A model generated the notes under the pieces. That model saw nothing but the letters and a program-made list of their open reading frames with translations. It was not told where the DNA came from and did no database searches. Shown here piece after piece: positions 34,227-45,947 of a DNA stretch of 64,000 bases; position 1 is the first letter of the stretch; the number at the start of each line of letters is the position of its first letter. The DNA is from Malania oleifera (taxonomy: Eukaryota > Streptophyta > Magnoliopsida > Santalales > Ximeniaceae). Both the position numbers and the translations under genes were made by a program. Location: the NCBI RefSeq assembly GCF_029873635.1, contig NC_080422.1, positions 16,894,049 to 16,958,048 of the forward strand. The letters are read 5' to 3'.

Positions 34227-35339
34227 TTGCATTTAATTTCCAAGAATTGTTATGCCGCTAAACAAAGTAGCCTAAGAACTAAAGTCTTAACTCACGTGAT
34301 GTGTTGGAACATACGAAAGGAAAAAAATGCCATTTCCTATCTTTTCACGCTTTTACCTCTGCAATTTTTGTCTGCACTCTCTCCGCATGCAGAGGGGGAG
34401 AGAGGGTGGGGAGAGAGAGGGAGAAGCATCTTTTCTTTGCTGGCAAAACCAAAACCTACCCGTCCTTATACGGCATGAGATTTTGATTCATGGCAAGCAA
34501 AATTCCTCTTCGCCACAACCTTCGCCACTGCAATCCTCTGTGTCATCAGCTCTACATATTGCGAAGCCTCCACTCAAAGACAAATGCTGACAGCATTGCC
34601 GCTTCTCATCCCCTTTACATTCCAAAGGTCTCTTTACCGTCTCAGCCGCATCTTTTTATCCTCAACGATCTCTTTGATTTCCTTCAATTAAATTCTCTCA
34701 AACCCATTTGCTCCATAAATTTCATTTGTATGCGCATTTCCTCACATTCCGAATTCGGTATCGCCTCAGTTTTTAATCACTGATTTGGTGTGAAGTCCAT
34801 TTCACAGAAAGTACATATAATTAAGAGTAATTCATGGATATTTCGTTAGATTTGGGGAAATTCCATTTTGGGTCTGGTTCTGTGCTGGTGTTGAATAAAA
34901 ATCATTTTACTATCTAATTAATTAATTAATTTGTTTTGTTTGATTCTGGTAAAGATTGGTGGGCATTTGAATCAGTTTTTTTTTTTATCTGATGATAATA
35001 ATAGTACTGAAAAGTAAATTTCTTTTTTTTTTGTTTTTTGTTTTTTTGTCAACGCTCCAAGACAAAGCAAGTCAAGGACGCAAAAGGAGACGTTACAAAG
35101 GCGTTTCTGTATGTTGTCAAGGCCGAATTGCGTCTCTAGCTGGAACAGTTGTTTTTGCCTTCCCATTTTGTTTTTGTTTTTTCGTTTTTTGTTTTTTGTT
35201 TCTGTTTCTTGCTTTGATTTTTTTTTTTTTTTCCGGTTTGGGAAATTAAAGGGGTTTGGCTTTTTTGGGGGATGTGGGAGTAGGTAGGGGAAGCCGTAGA
35301 TTTTGGTCTGTAACCTGTTTGTTGCAAGAAAGAAGGGAA
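34227..35339 (+). promoter_or_regulatory. probable promoter and 5' leader of the aminotransferase gene
   Basis: Composition changes here from AT-rich intergenic DNA to a more balanced stretch with pyrimidine- and purine-rich runs (GAGAGAGGGAGAAG near 34405-34430, T-rich runs at 35025-35050 and 35160-35232), typical of plant leaders. No single TATA box or start site can be fixed. The short frame at 34490 lies in it. A leader intron is possible but unproven. Confidence 0.35.
34490..34783 (+). CDS. hypothetical short protein with a mitochondrial-type N-terminus
   Basis: 97 codons from an ATG in good plant context (TTCATGGCAAGC). The N-terminal 35 residues have many Arg, His, Lys, Ser and Leu and no acidic residue (MASKIPLRHNLRHCNPLCHQ, then ILRSLHSK), the look of a mitochondrial presequence. 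The remainder (PLYIPKVSLPSQPHLFILND and on) shows no domain I know. It ends 556 bases before the aminotransferase start. It may be the first exon of an upstream or alternative transcript, a small gene, or chance. I cannot assign a function. Confidence 0.3.
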   Translation: MASKIPLRHNLRHCNPLCHQLYILRSLHSKTNADSIAASHPLYIPKVSLPSQPHLFILNDLFDFLQLNSLKPICSINFICMRISSHSEFGIASVFNH

Positions 35340-38300
35340 ATGGGTTCGAACAGAATGCTTGCGAGGAGGGCTTTGGAGACTGATACACCAGTCATGGTTC
35401 AGGTATTTTATCTTTTGGTTTTCGCCTATGGGTCTACTTTGTTCTGTCCAAATCTCTGTTCCCTAAGAAATAAATCTCTCTCTCCCCCCCCCCCCTCCCC
35501 CCTCTCTGGTTGGGAAATGTTATTATTGTTTTGTGGAAAGAATTATTTGATGGTTATGGGTAATGGGTTATTTTTTGCAGATACAGCAATTGTTACGAGG
35601 TGTTAAAGATGCCATGTCGCTAGCCCAGGTCTGTTCGGTTCTCCAATGCAAAAGCTGTCATTTTGTTTTATGACGAATTTTGTGCCTGTATAGGTGTTGA
35701 GAGATGGTGGTTTTCACATGTTTCAATGGGACTTCTCTTGAAACTTTTAAAATTAGGCTTGTCTTGGAACTTTTCAAATTCGTTGACATCAACTCTGGAA
35801 ATCAGTAAAGGAGTTTAGATAATGCAGGTTTTTTTTTTTAAATGCATTGATGATTGTTTATTGTTAATGTTGTTGCTTTTGCAAAGTTCTGAACTTTGCA
35901 TATAGTATTTACTTTTGGGATATCCTGGTTTTGCTCCTTTTTAGTGGTAATTTTGCCCCACCAAAATGAAATAATTCTTCTGGGGAAATGGAAGGGAAGA
36001 GTTTATAAAGGAATGGAAGGTACTGGAAAGGAAAGGAAGGTGGAATGAATACCTTCCCTTTACTGGGGAGTTTTATAAAATATATGAGGGTAAAAGAGAG
36101 TGAAGATTGTAAAGTACACCCACCCTGTCTGTTTAGAAGGGGGAAGGAATGGAATGGATTATAAATATGGAATTACCAAACATGGCATAAACCTAAGGGC
36201 AAAGTTGGAAATAAAGAGAAAAATATTAAAACCCCTTCCATCCCACTCCCAAAACCTTGCATTCCCTTCAATCTCCTCCTCCCGAGCATGGCATGGAATT
36301 GAGCAGTGATTACCTCCTGTGAATTGTTGTAACTGAGGAAGTTTTGATTGGCTTTGAGTCAACTTAGCTGTTGTAAAGAATTGGACCATTTGATCGACAG
36401 TTTTTTACCTTTTGATATTTAACGGTAATGATGATCAACTATATGTTCACCGGATTGACTTCTCAATTTTGTTTGGCACATTATGGAAGAATCTTAGTTG
36501 ATTCTAGCCCGTGAATGAATACATTTTTCTTTCTTCTAAAGTCTAAAAACAAAATATTCTAAGATTCTCTGCGTTGACCTGAGAACTCTAATTCTTAACT
36601 GTCAAGTGTTTGGGATAATAAATGGTCCACAGGGTTGAGGTCTGTGTGCTCACCTATTTCAAGTGGCATCTTAGACTTTCTAATATGCAATTATTGTTTT
36701 TTAATAATGGCACCTTTGATGCATTTTTTCTAACACTTTAATACTGCATAAGATTAACATTGTTTGTTCAAGTAACGAAGTTGCATAAAATCTATGTTGC
36801 AGCAAAATAGTTACATACTATTTGTGGCACAGAGACATAAAGTTTTGTTTTGTGGTGCCATCGTAGTTTAGTTATATTGGGGCTTCTTCCTTTGTAATGT
36901 GCTTCTATCATTTTGTTAGCTTGAATGTTGAGAACTCCTGTTTCTTACAATTAATTACTTTATGCTTGCAGGCATTGTATTGAATGACTTTTTGGACTAG
37001 GACTTGAACTCATGCCACAATCTGTTATTTGGACACAACTTGAGGATTGTATGCAAAAAATAAAATTTTTCTTAACTCTTTCCATAGACTTTATACTCAC
37101 AAATCTCAATATGAGTCTAGCTCATTCATTAGCAAGACTAGAGTTTGTGGGAATAAATAAAATCGTTCAGAGGGTGATTGGTCTAAAAAGATGTGCTATT
37201 TGGTGCTTCATTTGATTTTCCTGTTGATGCCAATCCTATAGTTAAAATTCAGCATGTGTGAATTTTTGTATTGACTACATTGTTCTAATGTCATTGCTTT
37301 ACTTTTATGCTCAATTTGGACTGTACCTTGAGGTAGTTTCTGTCCTTTCGCTGCGTCTGGCACTTTGATTTAAGTGTTTTTGGAGGATTTCTCTGTTGAC
37401 TGTTATGACTGTATCTCATTTTTCTTTGTATTGAGATATAGGGGGTAGTTTATTGGCAACCACCCAAGCAGGCATTGGATAAAGTAAAAGAACTTGTATG
37501 GGAGCCTTCAACTAGTCGGTATGGTGCTGACGAAGGTCTTCCTGAGCTTAGGGAGGCATTGATTAAAAAGGTGTGCACTGTTAAGTTCATAGATCTTTTT
37601 CCACTTGAAAATGTAGGTTGTCTCTCTGAGTCAAGATTTGATGCCTGATAACTGACACTAAACAGTGCCAGAGTAGCTTGAATGAGACTAATTGTTTGGT
37701 GCATTTAAAATTGAAAATATTGTTCAATTCCATTGTCATTTCTCAGAATTATGACACTCTGAACTGGGGTACTGGGATTGGGGGTGTTTCTTGGTTAGTT
37801 GAGAATGGAATAACGTTGTATTCTATTCATCAGAAACGCATGAAAATCTCTTTTACATGACAAAAACATCAATTTCAGCAATTATTAAGCAATTTGCAAA
37901 TTGATATGGGATCTGAAAGTTGAAACTCTTTAGGACAAAACCTTTTATCTTTATCACATCTAATATTTTGTGGTATAGATTGGAAGTATGGTTGATTTCC
38001 AGGTTAAACATTAGTTGTGTGTTTCTTATTAATAAATTGTCATTATATTTAGTTCAAAAAAAAAAAAAACTGCATTGGCTTGGGGTGTGTTTGCCCAGTG
38101 CCTCAATGGATTGTTCAATTCAGTTCAGCTAACAATTGCTTTAATTTTAGAAAGCTTTAGCCTGAGCCTGGAGTTCTGACATTATTTGTCTTATTCAACT
38201 CCTCTAATCATTGTCCCAGGAAAATATGGGATTTGGTGCAGCTATCCACCTATTCTAGGGTGTATTTTCATTAATCTTTTTTTCTACCTTGGTCACATTT

Positions 38301-39848
38301 TTATAGCATTCTTTCTATTTGTAGCCTCAGCTTGAACCTTATCAGTTCTTCCTGATGCTGTTATTGGCCTTTGTTGCATATGATAAAGTCTTGTTAGCCT
38401 ATTTTATTTCTTTTCCTGCTTGATCTGTGCAGCTGAATTTCTCACAAATGCATATATTTATGTTGTCTTTGTTATTTCACTTTTTTTGGTATTTGACAGA
38501 CTTCTACCATGAGTTGGAATTTTTCCAGCACTGATATTTTTAACATGCCTTGAGGCACAGTTTTGGTGGCAAATGGTTGGGTGGGATGTGAGAAATTAGG
38601 TTTTGAATCATAAAAATAAATAAAAATAGAAATAATATTCCTGACTATGAGCATCAATTGGTATTGTCTCAAATATTTATGTGCACTTATTATTTTTATT
38701 TTTATTTTTCAGTTGCACCAAGAAAATAAGCTATACAAATCTTCAGTGATGGTTACCGCTGGCGCAAATCAGGTGATCTGGACTGCATTCTGTTATTTGC
38801 ATTATTTAGCCTACAGGTATTTAAAAAAAAAAAAATGTATCCAAATTACCAAGCTGGTTCTTGAAACTCAGTGAATGTAGTAAACTTTTAGGTTTTGTGT
38901 TCTTTGGGCAGCAAATTATACTGGAAGAACTCCTACATGTTGTGGGAGACTACTACATAGAGAGTGGATATATCAGAAGTATCAAATACTCAATTCAAAT
39001 TTTTAAATGTTTTTTAAAACCGAGTATCAACTTGTCTTGATGGCAGGCATTTGTGAATCTTGTTCTTACATTGTGTGATGCGGAGGATTCTGTGATTATG
39101 TTTGCACCATATTACTTCAACGCATACATGTCCTTTCAAATGACGGGCATTACTAACATATTGGTGGGCCCTGGTCACCCAAAGACGCTTCATCCAGATG
39201 CAGGTGAGGGGCGCTTGAAACATTTGAGCATATGAATCTTGTACGATACTCTGGTTCTTACTTGAAAGTGCATGCTATTAATGCAGAAAAAAATTTCCAT
39301 GTAGGCCAAATTGTGTGTTTAAGAGTCTTGTCAAATTTGAAAAACTTTTGGTTTTGACAGCCTTCAGTCTTCTTTTGTCAGAATGAAACTAAGGAATATC
39401 CCTTCAAGAATTTTTTAGTTCTATTGGTGCTAATTGACATTTTGTTCTTGGGGTGATATCTTTTGAGTCTAACATTTCTTAAAATTTATTTTTTGAATGA
39501 AAGATTTCTCAGTTATTGTTATAAGCAATAGTAATTTGGTTTGTTAGGCTTAAATTACTTGATATGTTATTGTACAAATGATTGCTTAATACAGCAAATA
39601 ATGCATTGTTATTAAAGGAGTACTGATGAATTGCTATCTTTGACCTAAGGAGTACTTCATCTGGCATTTTGAATTCTTATTAAGTTGTGTGTCTTCATAG
39701 GCATCATTTATCAGTATTCTCTCGATTTTCAGACTGGTTAGAGAAGACATTATTGGAAACTAAACCAACCCCAAAGCTTGTTACTGTTGTTAACCCTGGC
39801 AACCCATCTGGGACCTACATTCCAGTGCCTCTTCTCAAGGTCTCTCTA

Positions 39849-39884
<36 letters not shown>

Positions 39885-42800
39885 TTGCACGTATGTTACC
39901 TTCTAAAATATTTTTAAAAAATGGTGTGTTAATCAGGTATTTAGAACAACTTGTTCAATTTTATTGTTTTCTGTTTCTCTTGAATTTTCTGATCAGCTAC
40001 TTTCTTCCTCTTAAATAGAGGATTTCAGATCTCTGCAAGGATGCTGGATCCTGGCTTGTTGTAGATAATACATATGAGTAAGTCTGTTATGCCTTTATTC
40101 TAGATGTAAAAACTAGAATATTAATTGCTCATGATGATTTCTTTACTATGGTTGAAAAAATTCCTATTGACTTTTTGGAAGAAGCTATAATAATTTTGTA
40201 CAGTTATTCAATGCATTCTTACTGAGACTATATGAATTTTCAAAAAGAAATAGGCCCATGTTAAAGCTTATTGTTGTTTAGTGTTGTAATATAAGGCTGT
40301 TAATTTGTTCCTTTTTTTTTTCCTTTCTTTTTGTTAGGCCCTGGGGGGAGGAGAAGTGGTTTGACTTTGTCAGCCTGAGTTTCCTTTCTTTTTTGTATAC
40401 TAGTAAAAAAATGTCACATGCAATGCATGCGTAATAAGTAGGACGTAACTCTTAAAATACACTTATGTTTGTTCCGTACGCAAGAATGGAATGGATGGAA
40501 TGGAATTGGTCTTCATAATTTTATATTTTTCATATAAATTTTCATTCCATTCGACTCCCAATTAATTCCTATTGGAATAGGTACCTTTTAGAGAGCGAAA
40601 AGAATTCTCCTATGGAAAGAGATAACTCTTAAAAGAAAATTTTAAAGAGTAAGGATAAAGTTGTAAGATTAAAATAGGGATGATTTTGAGAAGCTTTGAA
40701 ACTTTTCTAAAATAGAGAGAGATGTTAATGTTGTGTCCTCATAAACACTACCTGCCTTTCAAGAAAGGAAAAGACATCTATTATGAATAGGATATCTCTT
40801 ATGAAGAGGGTACCTCTTATAAAGGAGATAACTCTTAAGAGACATCTATTGTGAATAGGATATCTAGAACTAAATAACTCTTTAAAAATTCATATTGCAG
40901 TAGGTACCTTTAAGAAGTTTAATAGGCAGAAGCACATAACTTTTTAGAGACACCTACTGAAATAGATATCTTTTAGAGGGTGAATAGGTATCTGTTATTG
41001 GAAAAAAGATAAAATTATCAGATTAAAATGGGGGTACTTTTGACAAGTTTTGGAACTTCTATAAAATAGAGTAAGAAGAAGAAAGGGGGGGAGCGAGAGA
41101 GAGAGAGATATGATGTTAGTGTTGTGTTCTTATGTGTTAATGTGTAAACACTATCTCTTTACATAGGTTTAAAGACATTCTTCCATGAAAGGAGACATCT
41201 TGTAGAAGATACATCTAATATGAGTAGGTATCTAGAAGGAGATTACCCTTAAAAAGGCACCTATTTGAATAAGAATGGAAGGATAAACTCTTAATTAAAA
41301 GCACCTATAGAAATAGGCATCTTTTACATAGCAAGGATGAAATTGTAAAATTAAATTAGGGGTAATTTTGAGAAGTTTTGGAACTTCTCTAAATAACGGA
41401 AAAAAAGAAAACAGAGTGAGAGGAGATGATGTTATTATTGTGTTCTTTTGTGATAACATATAAAAACTCATTTCTGATATAGAGGAAGAGACACGATTTC
41501 ATGAAAGAAGGCATCTCTTAGAAGAAATTATTATGACTAGGGTAGTGTTATGAAAGGAGAGCTCTTAGAAGACACATATTGGGATAGATACCTTTTAGAG
41601 ATTAAGGATAAAATTGGAAGATTAGAATAGGGGTGATTTTGAGAAGTTCTGTTACTTCTCTATAATAGAGAAAGGAAGAGAAAAAGGAGATGATGTTATT
41701 TTTGTGTTCTTCTTTATTAAATGAGTAAACTCTCCTTATGTGGAGATAGAGACACCCTTTTATGAAAGGAGACATGTTTGACACATCTATTATGTATAGG
41801 GTATTTTTTTATGGAAGGAGATAGCTGTTAAAAGACACATATTGGAACAGATAACTTTTAGAGCGTAGACAGGAATCTCTTATGAAAGGCGATGCATCAT
41901 TTGGTGTTTAATTTTTTAATAAAAATAAATATTTAAAAAGGCACCCCAGAAAACACTCACCTTTTCCTTGTTTTTTTTTATATGTAGTAGGAGATACTTG
42001 TTTCTTTTTTCTTTCTTTATTTTACTTGTTTTTTTTCCGATTTTCTGTTAGGAAGGTTTCTTATCCTTGTGTATTCTTCCTTCTCTTCATAAAGTTACTT
42101 TCTCTATCACCCATTCCCCCCCCCCCCCCTCCCTAAAAAAAAGGGGAATGAAAAATCTTGAACTTATAACATGGTAGAAGTGTTCATGGTTTATTAGAAG
42201 AACTCTGTTCATCTTTTGTTACCTTGACAAGTTACTAGATGCTAGAAAGTACGAATTTTAAAAATGTTTTCTATGCATATTAGCCCGTGTGTGAACATTT
42301 CCATGATAAATTAGTAGTAACACATTTTTTGTAGAAAATAAGGCATGGGAAATTAAGATGATTTGGGCACTTGCCATGTTGATCATAAAATGTACTTGTT
42401 TTAGAGAGTTCTTTAAGTGATATTAGGTGCAATAATATGAATTGATGTAGTAATCAGGGATTTGATGGTACGCCAACTTTCAGAGGATGTTGCTCTAAAT
42501 TGAGTAGAATCGCAGAAATTGAACCCAACCTACTGGCACTTGAAGCTTTGTTGTTGTATTGGCTCATTTGTGGTCAGCTATTTGAGGTTGATTATTTTCA
42601 AAGTACCTAGTTGGAGATTGTCTGATATGAGGAAACTAGCATCTTTGTGCAAGATATTTTGGACTGGGGAACAAGAAAAGGGGAAGTAAGGTCGAAATAA
42701 AGGGAAAAAAATGAGAATTAATATTCCCTGAAAAACATGGAATGTAGATGAATCTGTGAAGCATTTGAAATAGAAAAGAGTTCAGCTGACATTAAAAGGA

Positions 42801-45779
42801 AAGCATTTTAATGAAGCTTTGTAGTATCAACATAGTCAAAGATGGTCATATCTAATTGAATGAGGTTCCTAAGGTCAATTGGTACCTAGATATATTAGTG
42901 TAAATACGTTTGGACATTACTGTGAACTAGAGTTATAAAAATTTAAAGAAACAGTTTTTTTGGATACACTATTTATGTATAAAAGTATGTGTATAAAATA
43001 TCTGATATGTAGCACCATAAAAATGTGAAATTCTTAGATTAGATGTAGAGGGATTTTAACAACTTCATGTCCTCATGTCTTTTTATCTAGTTTTCTTGAT
43101 TAATATTTCTGTTGTGTTTTGCTAGTGTTCCTTTGGATGATCCCAAATCAATTTTTAAATAAGTAGATGCCTACATAGAGTGTGCAGCTAGGAAACGGGG
43201 ACACATTTGGAAGCCTGAAGTGTCAATGCCTGACATGTGTTGGATATTGACACCTGCCTGAGACATACCCAACATGTATTGGAAATTATTTAGTTTATTT
43301 TTATTTTTGGACTTGAAATGCTTCCTAACATGGCAAGGACACTTTCAAGACACTAATTGCACCAAAATGCTGCATTTTTGTTGCCCCTTTAATTCTGTTA
43401 ACAAAACCCAAAATAAATAAGGATGGGTCAAGCGATTGAGAGTCAAGTTTTTTGACATTGGAGTGGTTGGATGTTCAAGCCCTAGCACCACTATACCAGC
43501 CTTGTACAGCACTGTTTGACCTCCCAACCCCCAAACCCCCCCCTCTGTAAATTCATCGCCATTTTGTCACTCTTTGTTAATTTTTTTTTATCTTCTTTTT
43601 TAATTTCTTGAGCGACAGCCATTGCCCACCATCAGCCATGCCTTGAGTTGTTTTTTTGTTGCTCAACCAAAATTCTATAATATGAATCTAGTTGATTATT
43701 GTATAATATGAATCTTTGTTAATCTTTTTTTTATCTTCTTTTTTAATTTCTTGAGCGATAGCCATTGCCCACCATCAGCCATGCCCTGAGTTGTTTTTTT
43801 GTTGCTCAACCAAAATTCTATAATATGAATCTAGTTGATTATTGTATAATATGAATCTAGTTTGTAAAATGTGTAATTGATAATTTTGCATGAATGGTGC
43901 TTATATTTCGTTTTAAATAAAAAATAGCCAAATATTTGTTATATCTAGAAGGAAAAACGTGATTGAATATATATAATTAATGTATCCTGACGTGTCGTAT
44001 CCACATTATTTTGAAATTGTCATATTGCCGTTCAGTGTCGCATCGTATCCATGTCTCATGTCGATATTGGTGCTTCTGAGGTGTGCAGTCTGATGCAAGA
44101 TGTCGCTTCCTGTGATTTTGCTCGACACTATTTGTGTCATGCAGATGAAGGTGTGATGCAATGATTTGTCAAGCATCAGTCATTATATTGATTGATGCAT
44201 AACAAATATATAAGAAATGTATGACTAGATTGTCAAATTACCAACAGGAATTTGCAAGGTTGCTCCTTTGTGACCAGTTGGACACAGGTTTGAGTCCAAG
44301 GAAACAGCCTCTCTCCATAATGAACAAGGGGTAAGGCTACATACATTGTGACAGCCCTCCCCCTTCCCCAACAAAGCAGGGAACCTTGTAGCCAGGGGAT
44401 GTGCTCCACCCTCCCCTTCCCACTCTTTCTTTTTAAAATTAGGGTGCTTTGTTGGTTCAGTTGTGATATAGAGGGTAATTTGCTGATAATGATCGATTCG
44501 TCACATGTTTCTTTCAAGAATGTATTTGTATTGGTTCCTTCACTGTCCACTCTTGAAGCATAGTGTGTAACGGAGTCTTAGTGATCATATTTGCAGGTAC
44601 TTCATGTATGATGGTTTGAAGCATTCATGCATGGAAGGTGATCACATAGTCAATGTTTTTTCGTTCTCAAAAGCCTATGGGATGATGGGATGGCGAGTTG
44701 GATATGTAAGTAATACTTGGTGCTTCATATGTAAATTGTAATGAGTAATTGATTTATTTGGTAAAAAATATGATAAATTGTTTCCTGTTGATTAGAACCA
44801 ATTATGATGACTTGAAATAATTATGAATTTGGCATTCTCTCTGCTGATTGAGTGATAGTAAACTTTACATTTGCAAATTGTTTTTATCTCCCATGTTGAA
44901 TTGTTTAGAAATGATTAGAAATGTTGCAAAAGATTTCATGCGACACATGGGGAGAAGACTTCCTTGAGTTGACTTGAGTGGTTTTAATATAGCAAAAATT
45001 TTCTAGATTCATTAGCAGGGTTCCTAGAGTGAACTGTTGGTTTCATTTCTCCATTTATGGTGACTGAGCACATGGGGAGCCTTCAGAAAACCAAAAAACA
45101 TGCTACGTAGAAACAGATTTGATCAGAAATTGTAAAGCCTTCATTTAAACTCTCAATAATGTGAAAATCAGGTTCAATAATGTGAAAATCAGGCTCTTAA
45201 CTGCTCATAAAACTCAACAATGATGTCAGGACCGATTAAGTTTGCTGATTGAACAGGATTTTCCAGTACTTAATTTGTAAACAGAAATTTAACTATACTT
45301 TCTGTCAATTTTCCATATGCACGCAGATAGCATACCCAACAGATGTGGAGGGCCTTGGAGCTCAACTCCTCAAAGTCCAAGACAACATACCCATATGTGC
45401 CTCGATAATCTCACAGAGGCTGGCTCTCTACTCCTTAGAAACAGGACCTGAATGGGTCACTGAACAAGTGAAAGACCTCGTCAAGAACAGAACCCTTCTT
45501 TTAGAAGCACTTTCACCTTTGGGAAATGATGCTGTGAAAGGAGGAGAAGGTGCAATTTACTTGTGGGCAAAGCTTCCAGAAAAATATCGGGATGACTTTG
45601 AAGTTGTTTACTGGCTCGCTCGGAGGCATGGGGTGGTCGTGATACCAGGAAGTGCGAGTGGTGGTCCGGGTTACATTAGAATCTCCTTTGGCGGGTTGAA
45701 AGAGGATGACTGTAGGGCTGCTGCAGAGAGGTTGAGGAGAGGATTAGGAGAACTGGTGAGAGATGGGATGGTGCAGTAG
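35340..45779 (+). CDS. VAS1: aromatic/methionine aminotransferase, ISS1/VAS1 type (9 exons)
   Basis: Exons: 35340-35402, 35581-35628, 37442-37570, 38713-38772, 39047-39203, 39733-39839, 40019-40077, 44597-44705, 45327-45779. All introns are GT-AG; the joined frame is 394 codons with no break, the length I recall for Arabidopsis ISS1/VAS1 (At1g80360). It is a PLP-dependent class I/II aminotransferase, fold type I. Visible marks: YGADEGLPELR (64-74), TAGANQ (95-100), NPGNPSGT (173-180, Asn176), VVDNTYEY (Asp204, Tyr207), SFSKAYGMMGWR (Lys233 forms the Schiff base; Arg241 near the PLP phosphate), and GYIRISFGG (Arg362, binds the substrate carboxylate). In Arabidopsis this enzyme moves the amino group from methionine (or aromatic amino acids) to 2-oxo acids such as indole-3-pyruvate, lowering auxin and ethylene precursor pools. 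No signal or transit peptide is seen from this ATG, so it is probably cytosolic. Intron 7 (4.5 kb) holds a Helitron. Confidence 0.95.
39853..39880. repeat. (CT)n tract at the 5' end of intron 6
   Basis: About 14 CT dinucleotides starting 13 bases after the donor site of the sixth intron. The intron is only 179 bases long, so length change here could affect splicing. Confidence 0.9.
40400..41994 (-). mobile_element. non-autonomous Helitron in intron 7 of the aminotransferase gene
   Basis: Read on the minus strand the element starts TCTCCTACTACATAT (41994 downward), preceded by A. It ends with a CATGCATTGCATG hairpin (near 40416-40430), then about 11 bases rich in T, then CTAG, followed by T (40399). 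A 5' TC, a 3' hairpin shortly before CTRR, insertion between A and T, and no TIR or TSD are the Helitron hallmarks. 1595 bases with no Rep/helicase coding. The inside is a set of diverged tandem repeats. Confidence 0.8.
40560..41880 (-). repeat. four diverged ~300-base tandem repeats inside the Helitron
   Basis: Each unit has a block like GATTTTGAGAAGTTTTGGAA-CTTCTCTAAAATAGAGA, then a purine-rich run, then GATGTTA-TTGTGTTCTT (near 40690, 41040, 41370 and 41630). Each also has GACACCTATT/AAGGAGATAACTCTTAA blocks. Spacing is 260-350 bases. Confidence 0.75.
43572..43858 (+). repeat. direct tandem duplication of ~142 bases in intron 7
   Basis: 43572-43713 and 43714-43858 are nearly identical (both contain TTGAGCGACAGCCATTGCCC or the one-base variant GCGATAGCC, and CAACCAAAATTCTATAATAT). 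The few differences suggest a recent duplication. Confidence 0.9.
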
Positions 45780-45941
45780 CTGTTTGTCTGACATTTAATT
45801 CAGTATTGGAATTTCATTCCTTAAATAATTGGGGGGTTCCTGCATTTGGAAAGTACACTGAAATTAGTATATTTGTGTCAATTATGTAAAGTGAATTTGG
45901 CACTTTCCTCTGGTGCCTGTATACCATTCACTTCTTTGTGA

Positions 45942-45947
45942 AATAAA
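45942..45947 (+). promoter_or_regulatory. candidate polyadenylation signal
   Basis: AATAAA 163 bases after the stop codon of the aminotransferase gene, preceded by a TTGTGT/TATGTAA-rich stretch (45870-45890) like a plant far-upstream element. Confidence 0.5.

Noticed and set aside
34972..35388. 138-codon minus-strand frame, Lys/Gln-rich
   Set aside because: Antisense to the leader and first exon of the aminotransferase gene; Lys runs come from T-rich leader sequence.
36000..36310. MITE in intron 2 based on GGAAGG/CCTTCC words
   Set aside because: The purine-rich words do not form clear terminal inverted repeats or a TSD.
45249..45326. Extension of the last aminotransferase exon upstream of 45327
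   Set aside because: The 26 extra codons lie in the intron before a good acceptor (ACGCAG); the joined protein reads correctly from 45327.
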